From contig MU832009.1 in assembly GCA_029204225.1 (NCBI GenBank), positions 1 to 64,000 on the forward strand: a stretch of 64,000 bases of DNA, given 5' to 3'. The position numbers and the translations under genes are program-made. Position 1 is the stretch's first letter, and each line of letters starts with the position of its first letter. Below the pieces are notes generated by a model. The model saw nothing but the letters and a program-made list of their open reading frames with translations. It was not told where the DNA came from and made no database searches. Below, in pieces: positions 1 to 16,096 of the stretch. This DNA is from Diphasiastrum complanatum (lineage: Eukaryota; Streptophyta; Lycopodiopsida; Lycopodiales; Lycopodiaceae).

Positions 1-301
1 GGAGGATGATGGGTAGTAGTCAACTAGTCAACTGGAGCTATGAGCCTTTCGTCGAGCCCTCTGTCGCTTCAACAGTATATCCTGCTGCGAGTAAGGCAAC
101 TGATCCAATGAGATGGCTAAGGATTCCTTGCTCATGGAGGAAAAGTGGGAGGACCCGCAGGCTACTGCCTGACCTCTGGCTAGGGGATACGTCATGAGAC
201 ATAATGGGTAGAAGAGGATGAGGGAAACAATATTGCAGTCAACCAATGGACATTTCAGAAATAGTAAAAGAACTGATTCATGTGATGAGCATGCAAAAAT
301 T

Positions 302-436
<135 letters not shown>

Positions 437-518
437 GTTATGGACTAAAACTTAAAGGATTATGAAGTGAGAACAACATAAAAAAAACAATAGGCTGTGA
501 TAAATATAAAAACTATCC

Positions 519-658
<140 letters not shown>

Positions 659-854
659 CCAACATTGTTCTACTCTCTCTCTTTCCCACACACACATTTC
701 TACTTTCTTTCTCCATGCTACCAATATGAACACATAAATCAAAGGAGCTATGAGTCTGACAAGGTGGACCGATGCAAATGGCGAATTCACATTCTTCTTC
801 TTCAGATAATGAGACTGGACCATCACATATTGCATCAAAGGTTTGGCTAAATCA

Positions 855-960
855 GAGAATGCCCATGTACACGATGTAAATATGCATTACGATGAGAGCA
901 ACTTATTACTATATATCACACGTTCACATGTACAAATAGATTGTGAGAGAGTCATTTGTG
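855..960 (+). pseudogene. possible CACTA transposase-associated zinc motif remnant
   Basis: One frame reads IRECPCTRCKYALR, then a TGA, then more residues. CPCxxC is typical of the N-terminal transposase-associated domain of plant CACTA (EnSpm) proteins. It lies upstream of, and on the same strand as, the clearer TNP2-like remnant. Only about 600 bp separate them, so the central transposase part would be missing. Short match; it could be chance. Confidence 0.35.
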
Positions 961-1529
961 CGGCCTAAAGTCGATTCTTTGGTGAGTTTTATGTATCTAT
1001 GCTCGATGTTTGCAAACTTAACATTGTTCACTATTGCACATTTATCTTGTATGTTTTTGGCGATTTTTTTTCATTAGAGAGGATTTTTTGTTGTTCTTGA
1101 CCGTTGTTGCACTTCTTTTGTGTAGGAAGATGAATGCTATGACTAGCATTCACATAATCATGGAGCTGCCAAATCCAGAAAATAGTCCAAAAGTATTAAT
1201 AAAGTCCAAAATTGATTGAGACAATGTTTGGCATGTTTTTTGACGTTGCCTCCACCTCATGAACATTACATTTTATAGCATGTCTTGTGATCTCATTTCA
1301 CATATATGTATCTGAATGACCAGATTGTTTTTGTGCATGTAGTTTGTGCTTCTCTTGGTGTTAAGAGGGTGTCTGACAGAGGAGTTGAGTGCAATCTACA
1401 AAATCAGTGGTTTGGTGAGGTACGATCAATGCAAATCACATTATTTTTTCTAGAGATGATTTAAGATGATGATCCAACTAATGCATATACTATTGTTGTT
1501 TATTTTTTTTATAAAGATACATTTCATCC

Positions 1530-2273
1530 AAGGAGATACCGCTAGCATTCATTGAGTTGACAAGACAAAGCTCCATCGAGACAATGTGTTTGATCGAGAA
1601 GCACTTTCCCACATCCATTCTCACCTTGGTGGATGAGATGGCCATTGCAGGTACATCATCTACTTTCATCAATTGCCTATTCTTAGTCCATCCTAGATTA
1701 TTGTTATTATGGTTACAATGTTCTCTCATTAATATTGATACATATTATCAATACATGCACTGTCCATAGCTGATGGATGTTTTACTTGGAACTATTCATG
1801 CAAACATTGAAAGGATTTGTAAGACAAAGAGCAAGGCTTGAGGGGCGGAAGGATGCCTAGTGCAAGAGTCCATAGTTTATATCATGGACTTCATTGCTCA
1901 TAGCGATCCTTCTATTCCTCGTCTTTGGGATAATAAGGATGATGAGCGTGTTGTTGGAGAGGTTCCTCAAGAAAAAGGAGCAATCATAAAAATGAGTGAG
2001 TCCTTTATGGAAAAGGTGAATAAGTTTTGCATTCTTAATAGCGAAGAAATACAAAAGTGGATTTTGAGATACAAAGAGGCCAAGGCTCGTAGACAAATCG
2101 CTCGAGCCACTTTCAGGAGAGGACATAGAAGACAACCATACCCACCTAACCTCGCCCTTCTACCCAAGGACATGACGCTTGATTGACTATGTGATGCCCT
2201 TAGGGAAGCCTTGACAAACAACGAGAAAGTAACATAGAGAGAGTGGGAAATTGCAAGGGGGTGTGATTTTCAT
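1530..2273 (+). pseudogene. CACTA (EnSpm) TNP2-type transposase C-terminal remnant (DUF4218-like)
   Basis: The first block (about 1530-1652) reads IPLAFIEL...MCLIEKHFPTS..., matching the 'LCxLEKxFPPSFFDxM' signature of the region after the TNP2 core. It ends at GCAG/GTACAT, a possible splice donor. The second block (from about 1770) reads LGTIHANIER..., K(S)KA-stop-GAEG, QESIVYIMDF and VNKFCILNSEEIQ. This parallels the family's 'ERYLGTLKxYVRNKARPEGSIAEGY..EES' and 'NSxEI' segments in the same order. Stops lie in both blocks, including two beyond position 2183. The frame then resumes until CATGTAAGT, an apparent donor at 2274. Dead transposase; no terminal repeats seen locally. Confidence 0.7.
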
Positions 2274-2635
2274 GTAAGTTATGTACATCATTCACATGTT
2301 AAGCTATTTGTACGTGTAATTTTCTAAATAGTTGTTATATCTCTAACACATTTTGTTCTTTCTCGTTGAGTACAATAAATAAATGCATTGTTGACGCATG
2401 GACAACACTTTCATATGGAGCACATCGACAAAAATAGAAACACCTATGATTGTGAAGCCATGGCAAATTTTACTTAGAGATAGACTTGTTTGGTTTGGCG
2501 GATTTGTTGCATGATGGTGGTAGATGATAACAAGGAACCACCAAATGAATAAGTGAGATAGTACAATGTATTCCAACTTATTATAATATTAATAAGATTG
2601 CTCACATATGAAATTGCACTTTATTATTTGATTAG

Positions 2636-2895
2636 TTATAAGCCTTTGAGAGGCTACAAGCCTCACAATGCTTACCACATCTTGCCAAATGCTTGGGGAG
2701 GCCGAGTGCAAGCTCCTTTGCACACATGGATTTCATTGCTTTGAAGTTGGGGTGGCCCAACCTTTTTTGCCATAGCTCAACTTTGGTGATCTCCTCTTTT
2801 GCCATGTTTACACTCTCCATTGCCACATTAGCATCTAATAATTTTGGATTGTAAAAATGATCAATAATTATCTCTTGTACCTCGCTTTGATACCA
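2636..2895 (-). pseudogene. copia (family A3) internal remnant: GAG-pre-integrase fragment and primer site
   Basis: About 64 codons read AKEEITKVELWQKRLGHPNF followed by CEAC. This is the zinc-binding GAG-pre-integrase domain (H-x-RLGHPN...CxxC) that precedes copia integrase. The start resembles the family A ORF around its AKEEIT motif. The primer-binding site GCTTTGATACCA (2884-2895; complement TGGTATCAAAGC) lies just to the right. Gag and protease, which should separate the two, have been deleted. No catalytic domains survive. Confidence 0.8.
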
Positions 2896-3540
2896 TGTTA
2901 AAGTACAATACTCTGGACCTTAAATGAGCCTAATAATGACTCACAAGAGGGATTGATTAATTGATTAGCAAATGAATACAAACTAAAAATCAAGATCTAG
3001 ATTGGCAATTCTACACACATCAACCAAGAGCAACCATAAATCATTGATTATCATGAAGATCTGACCCCCACACATGTGGTATGACCATCAGTACACTCCG
3101 TAGATAGTAAATTAAGTTAAGAACACTTTGATTTCATTAGATCACAAGAAGAAAACTAAGTACATAGTGTAGAGAGTCGAGATTGCCAATGAGCTCTCGA
3201 AAATTCTAAGGCATTACTATGGAGAGGTGATAGTACATAGAAAAGATCTTCCCCACCTCGAGTTAGGTGAAAATCCAGCATGTAATAAGGAAGATGATTG
3301 AGCATTTTTGCCCTAACTTGCCATTCTAGCCTAACCCTTGAGTTTTGCCATGTTTTTGGCTAGATTGATCAACCTACTCCATGATCACCAAACAAACTTG
3401 ACCAATCCTATGAGCATGATCTAACCTATTCTAGAATAGATTCACACGTGGTAACATAGCCTCAGACGTGTGGGACCCACTAATATATATATTTACATGG
3501 TTTAATTAAGCTAGATTTGCCAAATTTGACAATTTTCACA
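2896..3540 (-). repeat. copia LTR, family A3 (5' LTR of a minus-strand remnant)
   Basis: Begins TGTTAAAGTAC directly after the primer site and ends CAATTTTCACA. It follows the family A LTRs from end to end, including the TCTAGATTGGCAATT and TGTGGGACCCACT blocks and the AAGCTAGATTTGCCAA end, but is clearly diverged. It contains CACACATGTGG and CACACGTGG motifs. About 645 bp against 701 bp in A1 and A2. No second LTR found, so an old truncated copy. Confidence 0.75.
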
Positions 3541-4289
3541 GATTTGAGTTAGAATAATTATTTATTTGCAAATAGGCATTGTTTTTGTAGAAAAAAGAAA
3601 AGAAGGTCGATACAACATAATTGCATGTGATAGATACAACTATTGAGCTCTACGGAATAATCCTTCTTCAATGCATGACTATGCCTTGATTACGTAGACA
3701 AACAGAAACAGTACAAGTATCGATATGCATAAGTGGTCAATAGATCAAACAAAAATATAAGAAACCAAATTGAAATAATAGTTGATAAAAAAGCATACAT
3801 TCATTTTGGCATGATACTGAACACAATTCTATAGGATTATATTCAGTAAGTAGCATGCACAATCAAATGAATTACGAGCACAATACTATAGTGAATGCAA
3901 CCGTGTACTTGAAACTAACTTTGAATACTAATCATCTTTGTCTGACACACCTTCACTAATAAGCGGTAAGATGTTGTTAATAATATTCTATCAAAAAATG
4001 AGTTCTTTACTCTATCTCTGAATCTTTGAATTATTGAAAAAAATTTCTATAGTTTGAGAAAATGATCAACAATTTATACTAATTATGAATGCCACATGGG
4101 CTTATCCAAATGATAATTTAGGGCAACCGTTTAGCCATGTTGCAATTGGCACTTAGCCACATTGAGTTGTAGATCGCAATTGACACTTAGCCATATTGCG
4201 TTGTCACTTATCTAGTTTGGTTATATGGTAAAAATGATTAGAAAAAGTTGTTAGCGAAACAAGTGGTAACATGTTCTGTTAAACTTCGA

Positions 4290-4471
4290 CAAATATTTGT
4301 CGGAACCTTGCCACTCGAAAATCTTTGTCGTTGTCATTGTTGTCGACTCATCTTTTAACTATTCCCATGTATTTCTACAGACTATGCAATAACGTCAGTA
4401 AATTTACAGCAATTGGTTAAACGAATGGATGTAGATTAACAGTCGGATTAGAGTGATAAGAAAATCCAACA
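4290..4471 (-). repeat. LTR end of copia family E, followed by polypurine tract
   Basis: Ends GAAAATCCAACA, followed by TTCCCCTTATTCT, a polypurine tract on the minus strand. The last 150 bp resemble the segment ending near 22521 (shared blocks such as GTATTTCT[A/G]CAGA and ATCCAACA). The other end of the LTR could not be fixed; it may reach back towards 3600. Confidence 0.5.
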
Positions 4472-4477
4472 TTCCCC

Positions 4478-4723
4478 TTATTCTAAAGCCATGAATGCCT
4501 TGATCTTCAAATTCAGCATTGCCAGCCTTTGCTCTTTATCTTTGTGGATCTGAATACCAAGATAGTAATGAGATTTTCCAAGATCTATCATGTCAAATTC
4601 TGAGGACAACATCTCCTTCACATCTTTCATCAGTTCGACACTATCACTAAAAAGCAATGTGTCATCCACATACAAAATAATAATAGTAGAAGAATGACGT
4701 ACTGACTTGAAGTAAACATTCAA
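4478..4723 (-). pseudogene. copia reverse transcriptase fragment (family E)
   Basis: An 81-codon frame contains ILYVDDTLLFSDS, the YVDD catalytic box of Ty1/copia reverse transcriptase, followed by EFDMIDLGKSHYYLGIQI, the usual downstream block. It sits immediately beside the polypurine tract, where RNase H should be, so RNase H and the end of RT are deleted. Upstream RT, integrase and gag are absent. A truncated non-functional copy. Confidence 0.85.
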
Positions 4724-4977
4724 ATCTGAAGTGCTTGATGTGTAACCATGTTCAATGTGATTATCTTACTTAAGATATCATAGCTTGTTTAGGCTGTCAT
4801 TGCTATGACACTTCATTTTTTTTTTGTTGAGTGTTAAGAATATGTTATCTAGTATTAAATCACTATGGGTGATCATACCATGCTACCTACATATGTGTAT
4901 CTAGTGTATGTCGTCGTGTGGACCTATAAAGCAGACCTAATTGGTGGCCTTTACCATATTCTAACTCTGAGATGCCC

Positions 4978-5583
4978 TGTGAAAATCAATGGATTGATTC
5001 TTAATTGGGATTTGTATGTTCGATATTATTATTGGGATTGATTCTAGGTTGGGGTTTGTATGTTCGATAATTATGAGGCCTGCACATTCTACTATTATGA
5101 GTGATTTGGAGTCATGGGGCCCTAAGGGAAGAAATTCAATATTACATTCTAAAAATTGCAAATCACTAGGTGTCGGTCACCTTACCAAATGTCACACAAT
5201 CCATCTCGTCATGGAATCCAATCCACATCCACCCTCTATGCCCTAGCCTATGACTTGTAACAAGTGAGAATTGACCTCCATCCCTAAGAACGTCCCATAC
5301 CACTGCTAGAGCCATCACCCATCACCTCTCCCACTCCATGCTAGCTCACATGGCTATGCACAAGCGTCACCATCCACCTTAATCTAGGTAAATAGAATGA
5401 ATGGTAAGTAAGACCTCATCTCCTCGTATACCTCCAAGGTAGGACTCTCCAAGCCAAGCACACGTCCTAGATTTTGACAACTGGAAGTTGTGTAGGTCCA
5501 TGAGTCACTGGTCAAGTCACTAGCCCATTCGACACTTAGTTCCAATTTGGGATTTGGAACCCAAGGTGTTTGGGTCCCTAACA
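4978..5583 (-). repeat. Ty3/gypsy 3' LTR (minus-strand element)
   Basis: On the minus strand it starts TGTTAGGGACCCAAACACC right after the purine-rich tract AAGGGGGATGGAA (5584-5597) and ends GATTGATTTTCACA, giving TG...CA limits over 606 bp. The adjoining gypsy integrase coding remnant has the matching orientation. The partner 5' LTR is not in the window. Confidence 0.7.
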
Positions 5584-6706
5584 TTCCATCCCCCTTACAA
5601 GATTTTCCTTCTAAGGGAGGAAAGATGAGAATCTCAATCTAAGGTCTCATTCCTTCTCCCAAGTGTCCTCATCTTTGGAATTTTTTTTTCCCAATGAACC
5701 AAGTACTTAGTTACCTACTGGTTTCTAAGCCCACATTAACATATGTCAACAATGGCCTGAGGTTTAGAAGGTATGAAGGATGACAGATCCTCTAGTTGAA
5801 TAGTTTATTATGTAGAATCAATTCATTCTTTCCACCAAGTCGTTCTTTTAAATGACTAATGTGGAAGATTGGGTGAACATTGATTCCTTGAGGAAGGTCT
5901 AGTAGATAGGTATTCTGATTGAGTTTCTTTACAATACGGAAGGGCCCAACATATCAAGGCGATAAGTTAGGACATTTTTCAGTCTTCGATACCTTAGATT
6001 CTTTTGGGACTTTAAGATATACCCAATCTCCTTCCGCATAGACCCTAGGTTGATGTCTTTTATTAGTGTAAAACTAGGGTCTATCTTGAGCCGTTTTTAT
6101 GTTATTACAAGCAACCATTAACATTTCTTGCATATCATGCAGGCGTCTAAGGCCAACAAAGATTGGAGCTCGAGATTGAAAACCATACACGAAAGTGAAT
6201 GGACTAAAAGTCATTACAAATGCTTTGTGCTGTTATATGCAAATCCTATTATCTCCTAGAAAAATATGCACAAAGTATATCTTCCATAGACTGGTTTGTC
6301 CTTTTGGTTTGACAATCTAATTTAGGATGATCTATAGACCCTAGACTTAAGTGGTCTCTAATTTCTCAAAGATTGACTGTCAGAATTTGCCAGCGAACTT
6401 CCAATCTCCCTTACTAACAATGTCATTTGGCAACAAACCAGCTGTCTTGAGCCTTTCAACTTTATTTATTTGGCATTGTCCGCATTTGAGAACATATGCC
6501 TCTGCTTGACCTTTTAAATTTGGCCAATAGAAATTTCTTTTTATTAGGTCAAGCAGTTTTTGTGATCTAGGGTGCCATGCACATGGGCTGTCATAACATT
6601 CATGTAGGATTTGGGCCCTAATATCATCATTTTTTGGCACACATACTTGCTCATTATGAAAAAGTAACCAATTTCTAATGGCCCTAGTTCTGTAATATTT
6701 TTTCAT
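5584..6706 (-). pseudogene. Ty3/gypsy integrase remnant
   Basis: The rightmost 108-codon frame carries the HHCC zinc-binding domain (H-W-H...NFYWPNL...YVLKCGQCQINK), diagnostic of gypsy integrase. Further left, broken frames give FAYNSTKHL-like and YGFQSRAPI-like core pieces, then VGPFRIVKKLNQNTYLLDLP and HPIFHISHLK of the integrase C-terminus. Order and strand agree with the LTR at the left. RT, protease and gag are missing beyond 6706. Several stops; dead. Confidence 0.85.
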
Positions 6707-11357
<4,651 letters not shown>

Positions 11358-11362
11358 ATATT

Positions 11363-12095
11363 TGTTGAATTCACACGTGTGGATTTTCCACAACATGTAC
11401 TTGTGATCTCCTAAGGTGTGTAGATGCACCAAGATCAAGACTAGATTGAGATTCAAGATCAATCTTAGATCCTATGGCAAAAACACACTACTACATGCAT
11501 TTAATCACTTCCAACTCTCACTCACACGTGTGGGAAGTATTCAAAAAATAATCTAAGTAAAAACAAGCTGCTCTCTTCGGGGAGAGAGAAAATACATCAT
11601 GAGCTCTCGGGTAGAGAGAGAAAGCTAGAAATCCAATAACTCACAAAATCCATAAAATCACCAAATCAATTAGATCCAAAATGTGAGTACAATGATACTA
11701 GTAGATCCACGAGCTACCACTATGCTTAACTATGATTGGACCATACTTTGTCACCTCTTGATCCTATTGGACCATTGATCCATGCACCTCTTAATTCTAT
11801 TGGACTATATTCAAGCACACCTCAATTTCCTATTGGACCTCACAAGGTTCCACCTCTAAATCCTATTGGACCTCTTGAAATTCATCAAACAAAAGCTTTA
11901 CACTTGTCTACACTCTAATTGGCGCGTGTTTAGTCTCTTACTCTATTTTGGCTCAATAGTGGCATTACAAGTGGAAATGCATAATTTGCCATCTATGCCA
12001 AATTTATTCCTATCAACATCCTACACCTAGATGCTTGATGTAAAAAACATAAGACCCCTATATCTAACATAGATAATCTTTTTCAATTCTTCACA
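11363..12095 (-). repeat. B1 left LTR (3' LTR)
   Basis: TGTTGAATTCACAC...CAATTCTTCACA, 733 bp, paired with 16849-17582. Carries the palindrome CACACGTGTG at 11372-11381 and another CACACGTGTGG near 11523. Both are CACATGTG in the partner LTR, as expected of CpG decay. The purine tract lies directly to the right. Confidence 0.95.
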
Positions 12096-12110
12096 CTCCT
12101 AAAAAATTAT

Positions 12111-15100
12111 CTATGAAGATTTGAGCATTGATCTTGATATAACTCCAAGATTAGATCTATGCTTGATGAAAGCAATTTTGCTCAAAGGCTTGGTGAGTAG
12201 ATCGGCAATACAAGAGGATGAGTTGACATGCTCCAAATAGATTTCTCCTCCAATAAGCTTTTCTCTCACAAAATGGTGTGCCACTTCTATGTGCTTGCTT
12301 CTTGCATAAAATATGGGATTATAGGCAAGAGCTTGGGCCGAGATGTTATCACACTTGATCATTGGTAGATCATCCTCCTTGATGCACTTTAGCTCCATCA
12401 ATAGCCTCTTGATCCAAAGCACTTCTTTGGTAGTTGTAGTGAGTGCTTTGTACTCGACCTCACATGAAGAGAGAGATATAGTATCTTGCTTTTTGGAAAG
12501 CCAAGATATTAGATTGCCTCCAAGAAAGATAGTGTATGCACTAATAGACTTTCGATCCATCTTGTCACTTGCAAGGTCCGAATCCGAGTAGCCAATAATG
12601 GATAGATCTTCACTTTTGTAGAGTAGACCATAATCACAAGATGAAGGTACATATCTTAGAATCCTCTTGGCCATCTTCCAATGATGGGTCTTAGGATCTT
12701 GCATAAATTGACTCAATTTGTGCACACAAAAACTTAAATCGGGCCTAGTAATGGTAAGCCAAATCAAGGAGCCTACAAGACTCCTAAAAAGTGTGATGTC
12801 CTCAAAGGATCTTTCATCACCTTTATTAGGATCTTTCAAAATTGGCTCCATTGGAGTATCTATGCTCTTAGAATTTTCCATATGGAATTTTTTCAACATA
12901 GAGTAAGCATATCTAGATTGGCATATAAAGACATGATTTTCATAAAAATCAATTTCTAGGCCTAGGATGTAATGCATCTCTCCTAGATCTTGCATTTTAA
13001 ACTCACATCCAAGTGCTAGCTTGGTTTCATCAACTAGCTTGATACAACTTCCACAAAGAATAATGTCATCAACATAAACTAGAAGAATGACAATATTGCT
13101 ATCAACAAACTTTAGATACATGGAAGGATCATAGTCACTAAGAGTAAATCCTAGTGAGATAAGAAAAGAATTAAGTCTTGAATACCATGATCTTGGTGCT
13201 TGCTTGAGTCCATAAAGACTTTTGAAGAGCAAGCACACTTTGAACTCATCCTTGATGAATCCTTGAGGTTGTTCCATATAGATCTCCTCCTCAAGATAAC
13301 CATTTAGAAAAGCATTGGATACATCTAATTGGAACACCTTCCACTTGAAAAAACAAGCAAGAGAAATAAGAATTCTTATTGTCACCATCTTTGCAACGGG
13401 TGCAAAAGTCTCCTCATAATCAAGACCATGGATTTGAGCAAATCCTTTGGCACATAATCTTGCTTTATGATTGTTGATGGTGCCATCATGATTGAACTTG
13501 ATCCAAAATACCCACTTGCAACCAATCACATGCTTGTTGGATGGAGGATCCACAAGCTCCCAAGTATTGTTGGTGATCAGTGCATCATACTCTTGCTTCA
13601 TGGCATCATACCACTTCTTGGTATTGAGTGCCTCTTGTACATTCTTTGGCTCTTCATGAGAGACATAAAAAACATAATTAGTGAAATCAAGATCCACTTG
13701 TTTGCCTTTGTCAACATATGAGAGCCTCTTAGGCTCGGATCTATCTCTCATGAATCTTCTTGGTGAAAAAATCCGAGGAGAGTCTTCTTCAAATCTCGAC
13801 CCCATCACATCATGATTGTCTTCAAAATCAATAATTGATGATGCATCCATAGATTTCTTGATCTCGGCCTCTTCAAAAGATGAGTGTTGATCTTCATGAA
13901 AGACAACATCTCTACTTTCAATAACTTGAGAAGTAGAGAGTATAAAGACTCTATAGGCCTTCTTGGTGGATGAGTATCCAACCATGATCCCTTTGCAAGC
14001 ACTAGGATCTTCCTTCTTCCTTGTTTCCAAGGGAATATGGACAAAGCATAAGCATCCAAAAACTCTAAGGTTATCAATCTTAGGCTTCTTCAAAAATAAG
14101 ATTTCATATGGTGACTTTCCTCCAAGAGCTATATGTGGGAGCCTATTGCAAAGATAATCTGCACAATCAATGGCTTCTCCCCAAAAATCTTTGGGCAAAG
14201 ATGCCTCAATTCTCATGGATTTTGCACATTCACATAGAGATCTATTCTTTCTCTCGGCCACTCCATTTTGAGATGAAGAGTAGGCACAAGAGAACTCTCT
14301 TTTAATGCCTTCAAGCTCACAAAAATCTTGAAATTTATTGGAGATATATTCACCACCTCCATCACTTCTAAGAGCTTTAATCTTGAATGAGAATTGCTTC
14401 TCTACATAAGCTTTGAAAATAAGGAAATGATCAAACACCATAGATTTAGTAGCAAGAAGATATATCCAAGTGAATCTTGTGTAATAATCAATGAAGGTAA
14501 CAAAACAAGTGGCTCCTCCCTTGCTTGTAGTTGATGAGAAATGCACATCCGAGTGGATTAACTCCAAAGGATGCTTGCTTTTGATATAAGATCTTGTAAA
14601 TGGCTTTTTGTGAGATTTAGCAATAGCACAAGCCTCACAAGGCTTGATCTTCTTGGAGAATGACTTTGGCAAGCCAATAGCTTTGGCTTCTTTGATCATA
14701 GAGAGCATGGATTTGTAGTTGGGATGTCCCAACCTCCTATGCCATAATTCCTCCATAGAGAGCTTGTTCACAAGAGCAACATTACAAGCATTCAGATACT
14801 CATGTGGATCTAGTTTATAGATGCCACCAAATCTAGATCCTAATGCAAGTATCTCATCATTCTTCTTGATAGTGCAAGTATCAACATTGAATTTTACATC
14901 AAGGCCATTATCAAGCAATTGGCCAACACTAATAAGATTCTTGGTAAGCTTAGGTACATAAAGATCTTTAGAGAGAGAAAGAACTTTAGAGGATGCAAGC
15001 TTCAAGGCAATGTTCCCTATGCCTTCAATAGGACATTCAAAATCATTTGCAGTGTATATTGATTTCTTGACTTCATCATAAGGTGCAATAGAAGAGAAAG

Positions 15101-15320
15101 AGTCCTTGGAGCTACACATATGTGAAGAGGCTCCACTATCAATATACCATAGGTCGTCCTTCTTGAAAGGAGTAGATGAGAAACTAGAGACCATAAGAGA
15201 TCCCTCTCCATCACTTGCAATAGTGTCTTCCTTCTCATTGGTAATGTTGGCTTGCTTGAGTTGATTCTCTTCTTGAAGCAATTGGTGGCATAATGACCTT
15301 TCTTGCCACAATAAAAGCAC
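12111..15320 (-). CDS. pol: B1 copia polyprotein: protease, integrase, reverse transcriptase, RNase H
   Basis: A 1069-codon open frame encoding the enzymes that copy and integrate the element. In order: aspartic protease with DSGASSHM (about residues 61-68); GAG-pre-integrase HRRLGHPNY...CEAC; integrase core with HSDV, LRSDGGGEYIS and NGVAERKNRSL supplying the D-D-E residues; RVT_2 reverse transcriptase with KARLCAKGFAQ, DVSNAFLNG and LLVYVDDIILCG; and RNase H with SDSDLASDKMDRKS, SSCEVEYKAL and SKHIEVAHHFVREKL. Copia order (IN before RT) is clear. The first 20 or so residues are gag read out of frame: the true upstream frame is gag, separated by a one-base loss after the zinc knuckle. All catalytic motifs look intact, so the enzymes could act if expressed. 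Confidence 0.95.
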   Translation of the reverse strand: MLLLWQERSLCHQLLQEENQLKQANITNEKEDTIASDGEGSLMVSSFSSTPFKKDDLWYIDSGASSHMCSSKDSFSSIAPYDEVKKSIYTANDFECPIEGIGNIALKLASSKVLSLSKDLYVPKLTKNLISVGQLLDNGLDVKFNVDTCTIKKNDEILALGSRFGGIYKLDPHEYLNACNVALVNKLSMEELWHRRLGHPNYKSMLSMIKEAKAIGLPKSFSKKIKPCEACAIAKSHKKPFTRSYIKSKHPLELIHSDVHFSSTTSKGGATCFVTFIDYYTRFTWIYLLATKSMVFDHFLIFKAYVEKQFSFKIKALRSDGGGEYISNKFQDFCELEGIKREFSCAYSSSQNGVAERKNRSLCECAKSMRIEASLPKDFWGEAIDCADYLCNRLPHIALGGKSPYEILFLKKPKIDNLRVFGCLCFVHIPLETRKKEDPSACKGIMVGYSSTKKAYRVFILSTSQVIESRDVVFHEDQHSSFEEAEIKKSMDASSIIDFEDNHDVMGSRFEEDSPRIFSPRRFMRDRSEPKRLSYVDKGKQVDLDFTNYVFYVSHEEPKNVQEALNTKKWYDAMKQEYDALITNNTWELVDPPSNKHVIGCKWVFWIKFNHDGTINNHKARLCAKGFAQIHGLDYEETFAPVAKMVTIRILISLACFFKWKVFQLDVSNAFLNGYLEEEIYMEQPQGFIKDEFKVCLLFKSLYGLKQAPRSWYSRLNSFLISLGFTLSDYDPSMYLKFVDSNIVILLVYVDDIILCGSCIKLVDETKLALGCEFKMQDLGEMHYILGLEIDFYENHVFICQSRYAYSMLKKFHMENSKSIDTPMEPILKDPNKGDERSFEDITLFRSLVGSLIWLTITRPDLSFCVHKLSQFMQDPKTHHWKMAKRILRYVPSSCDYGLLYKSEDLSIIGYSDSDLASDKMDRKSISAYTIFLGGNLISWLSKKQDTISLSSCEVEYKALTTTTKEVLWIKRLLMELKCIKEDDLPMIKCDNISAQALAYNPIFYARSKHIEVAHHFVREKLIGGEIYLEHVNSSSCIADLLTKPLSKIAFIKHRSNLGVISRSMLKSS

Positions 15321-16096
15321 TTGATCTTCTTCTTCTTGAGCTTGGATGATGAAGCATTAGAGGAATCATCTTCCTCCTCATCTATGTCTTTGGATTTGAC
15401 TTTGTCCTTGCTTGAGGATTGTTGATGCTGGTTCTTGCTCCTCCCTTTGTGCTTATCCTTGGCAAAGAGAGCTTTGCCATCATTATGAGTGAGAGAAAGC
15501 TTGTCCATCCTCAAGAGCTTGTACTCTTGTTTTTATTCTTCTGAAATTAGAACACTTTGGAGAGCCTCCAAACTTGGTAGCTCCTCCTTAATGGCATAGG
15601 ATTGGACAAGGTTATCAAATTCACTTCTCAAGCCATTGAGAATGACTTGAACTACCTCATTTTGATTGATCGAATCACCAATGCAAGCAAGCTCTCTATG
15701 AATATCTTTTACTCTCAAAACATAACTAGATGCACTCTCATCACTCTTTTGGCTACTTTAAAAGATTTGATTCCTAAAAGTGAGAAGCCTAGAGGTATTC
15801 TTAGCCTCATAGATAGTCTTGAGACAATCCCAAGCTTCTTTGGCTGACGTACAAGTACCTATCTCCCTCAATATCTCATTAGAGACATTCATCTTAATGT
15901 AGTGGAGAGCCATCCTAGCTCTCTTTTTGTATTTTTGAACCTCTTGAAGAACTTGTGGTTCTTCTTCAAGGCCAAGAACAATGTCCATCACGTCTTGAAG
16001 GATCAAGATGGACTCCATCCTCATTTTTCAAATTGAATAATTTGAAGTGGTCAATCTTTCACTTGGTTCCAACAAGGATGAACGCATTGAAGACAT
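15262..16096 (-). pseudogene. gag: B1 gag (UBN2-type nucleocapsid), disrupted
   Basis: The copia gag frame starts at the ATG ending at 16096. It contains ERLTTSNYSI, MNVSNEILREIG, AKEAWD and DIHRELACIGDSI, and near its end the zinc knuckle CFYCGKKGHYATNC (CX2CX4HX4C). There are three stops. A TGA at about 16028 replaces the Trp kept as TGG in B2. A TAA near 15755 replaces CAA (kept in B2). A TAA near 15535 is likely a former CAA. A one-base loss near 15270, just after the knuckle, moves pol into another frame; the homologous gag at 63.1 kb reads FKKKNQL without a shift. All three stops are G:C to A:T transitions. Confidence 0.88.

Noticed and set aside
1-246. Left-edge frames as copia RNase H or host gene
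   Set aside because: No conserved motif in any frame; window edge truncates context.
13467-14305. Plus-strand frames inside B1 pol (13467-13721, 13963-14157, 14108-14305 and similar shadows in D and A1)
   Set aside because: Antisense to well-supported polyprotein domains and without their own family signatures.
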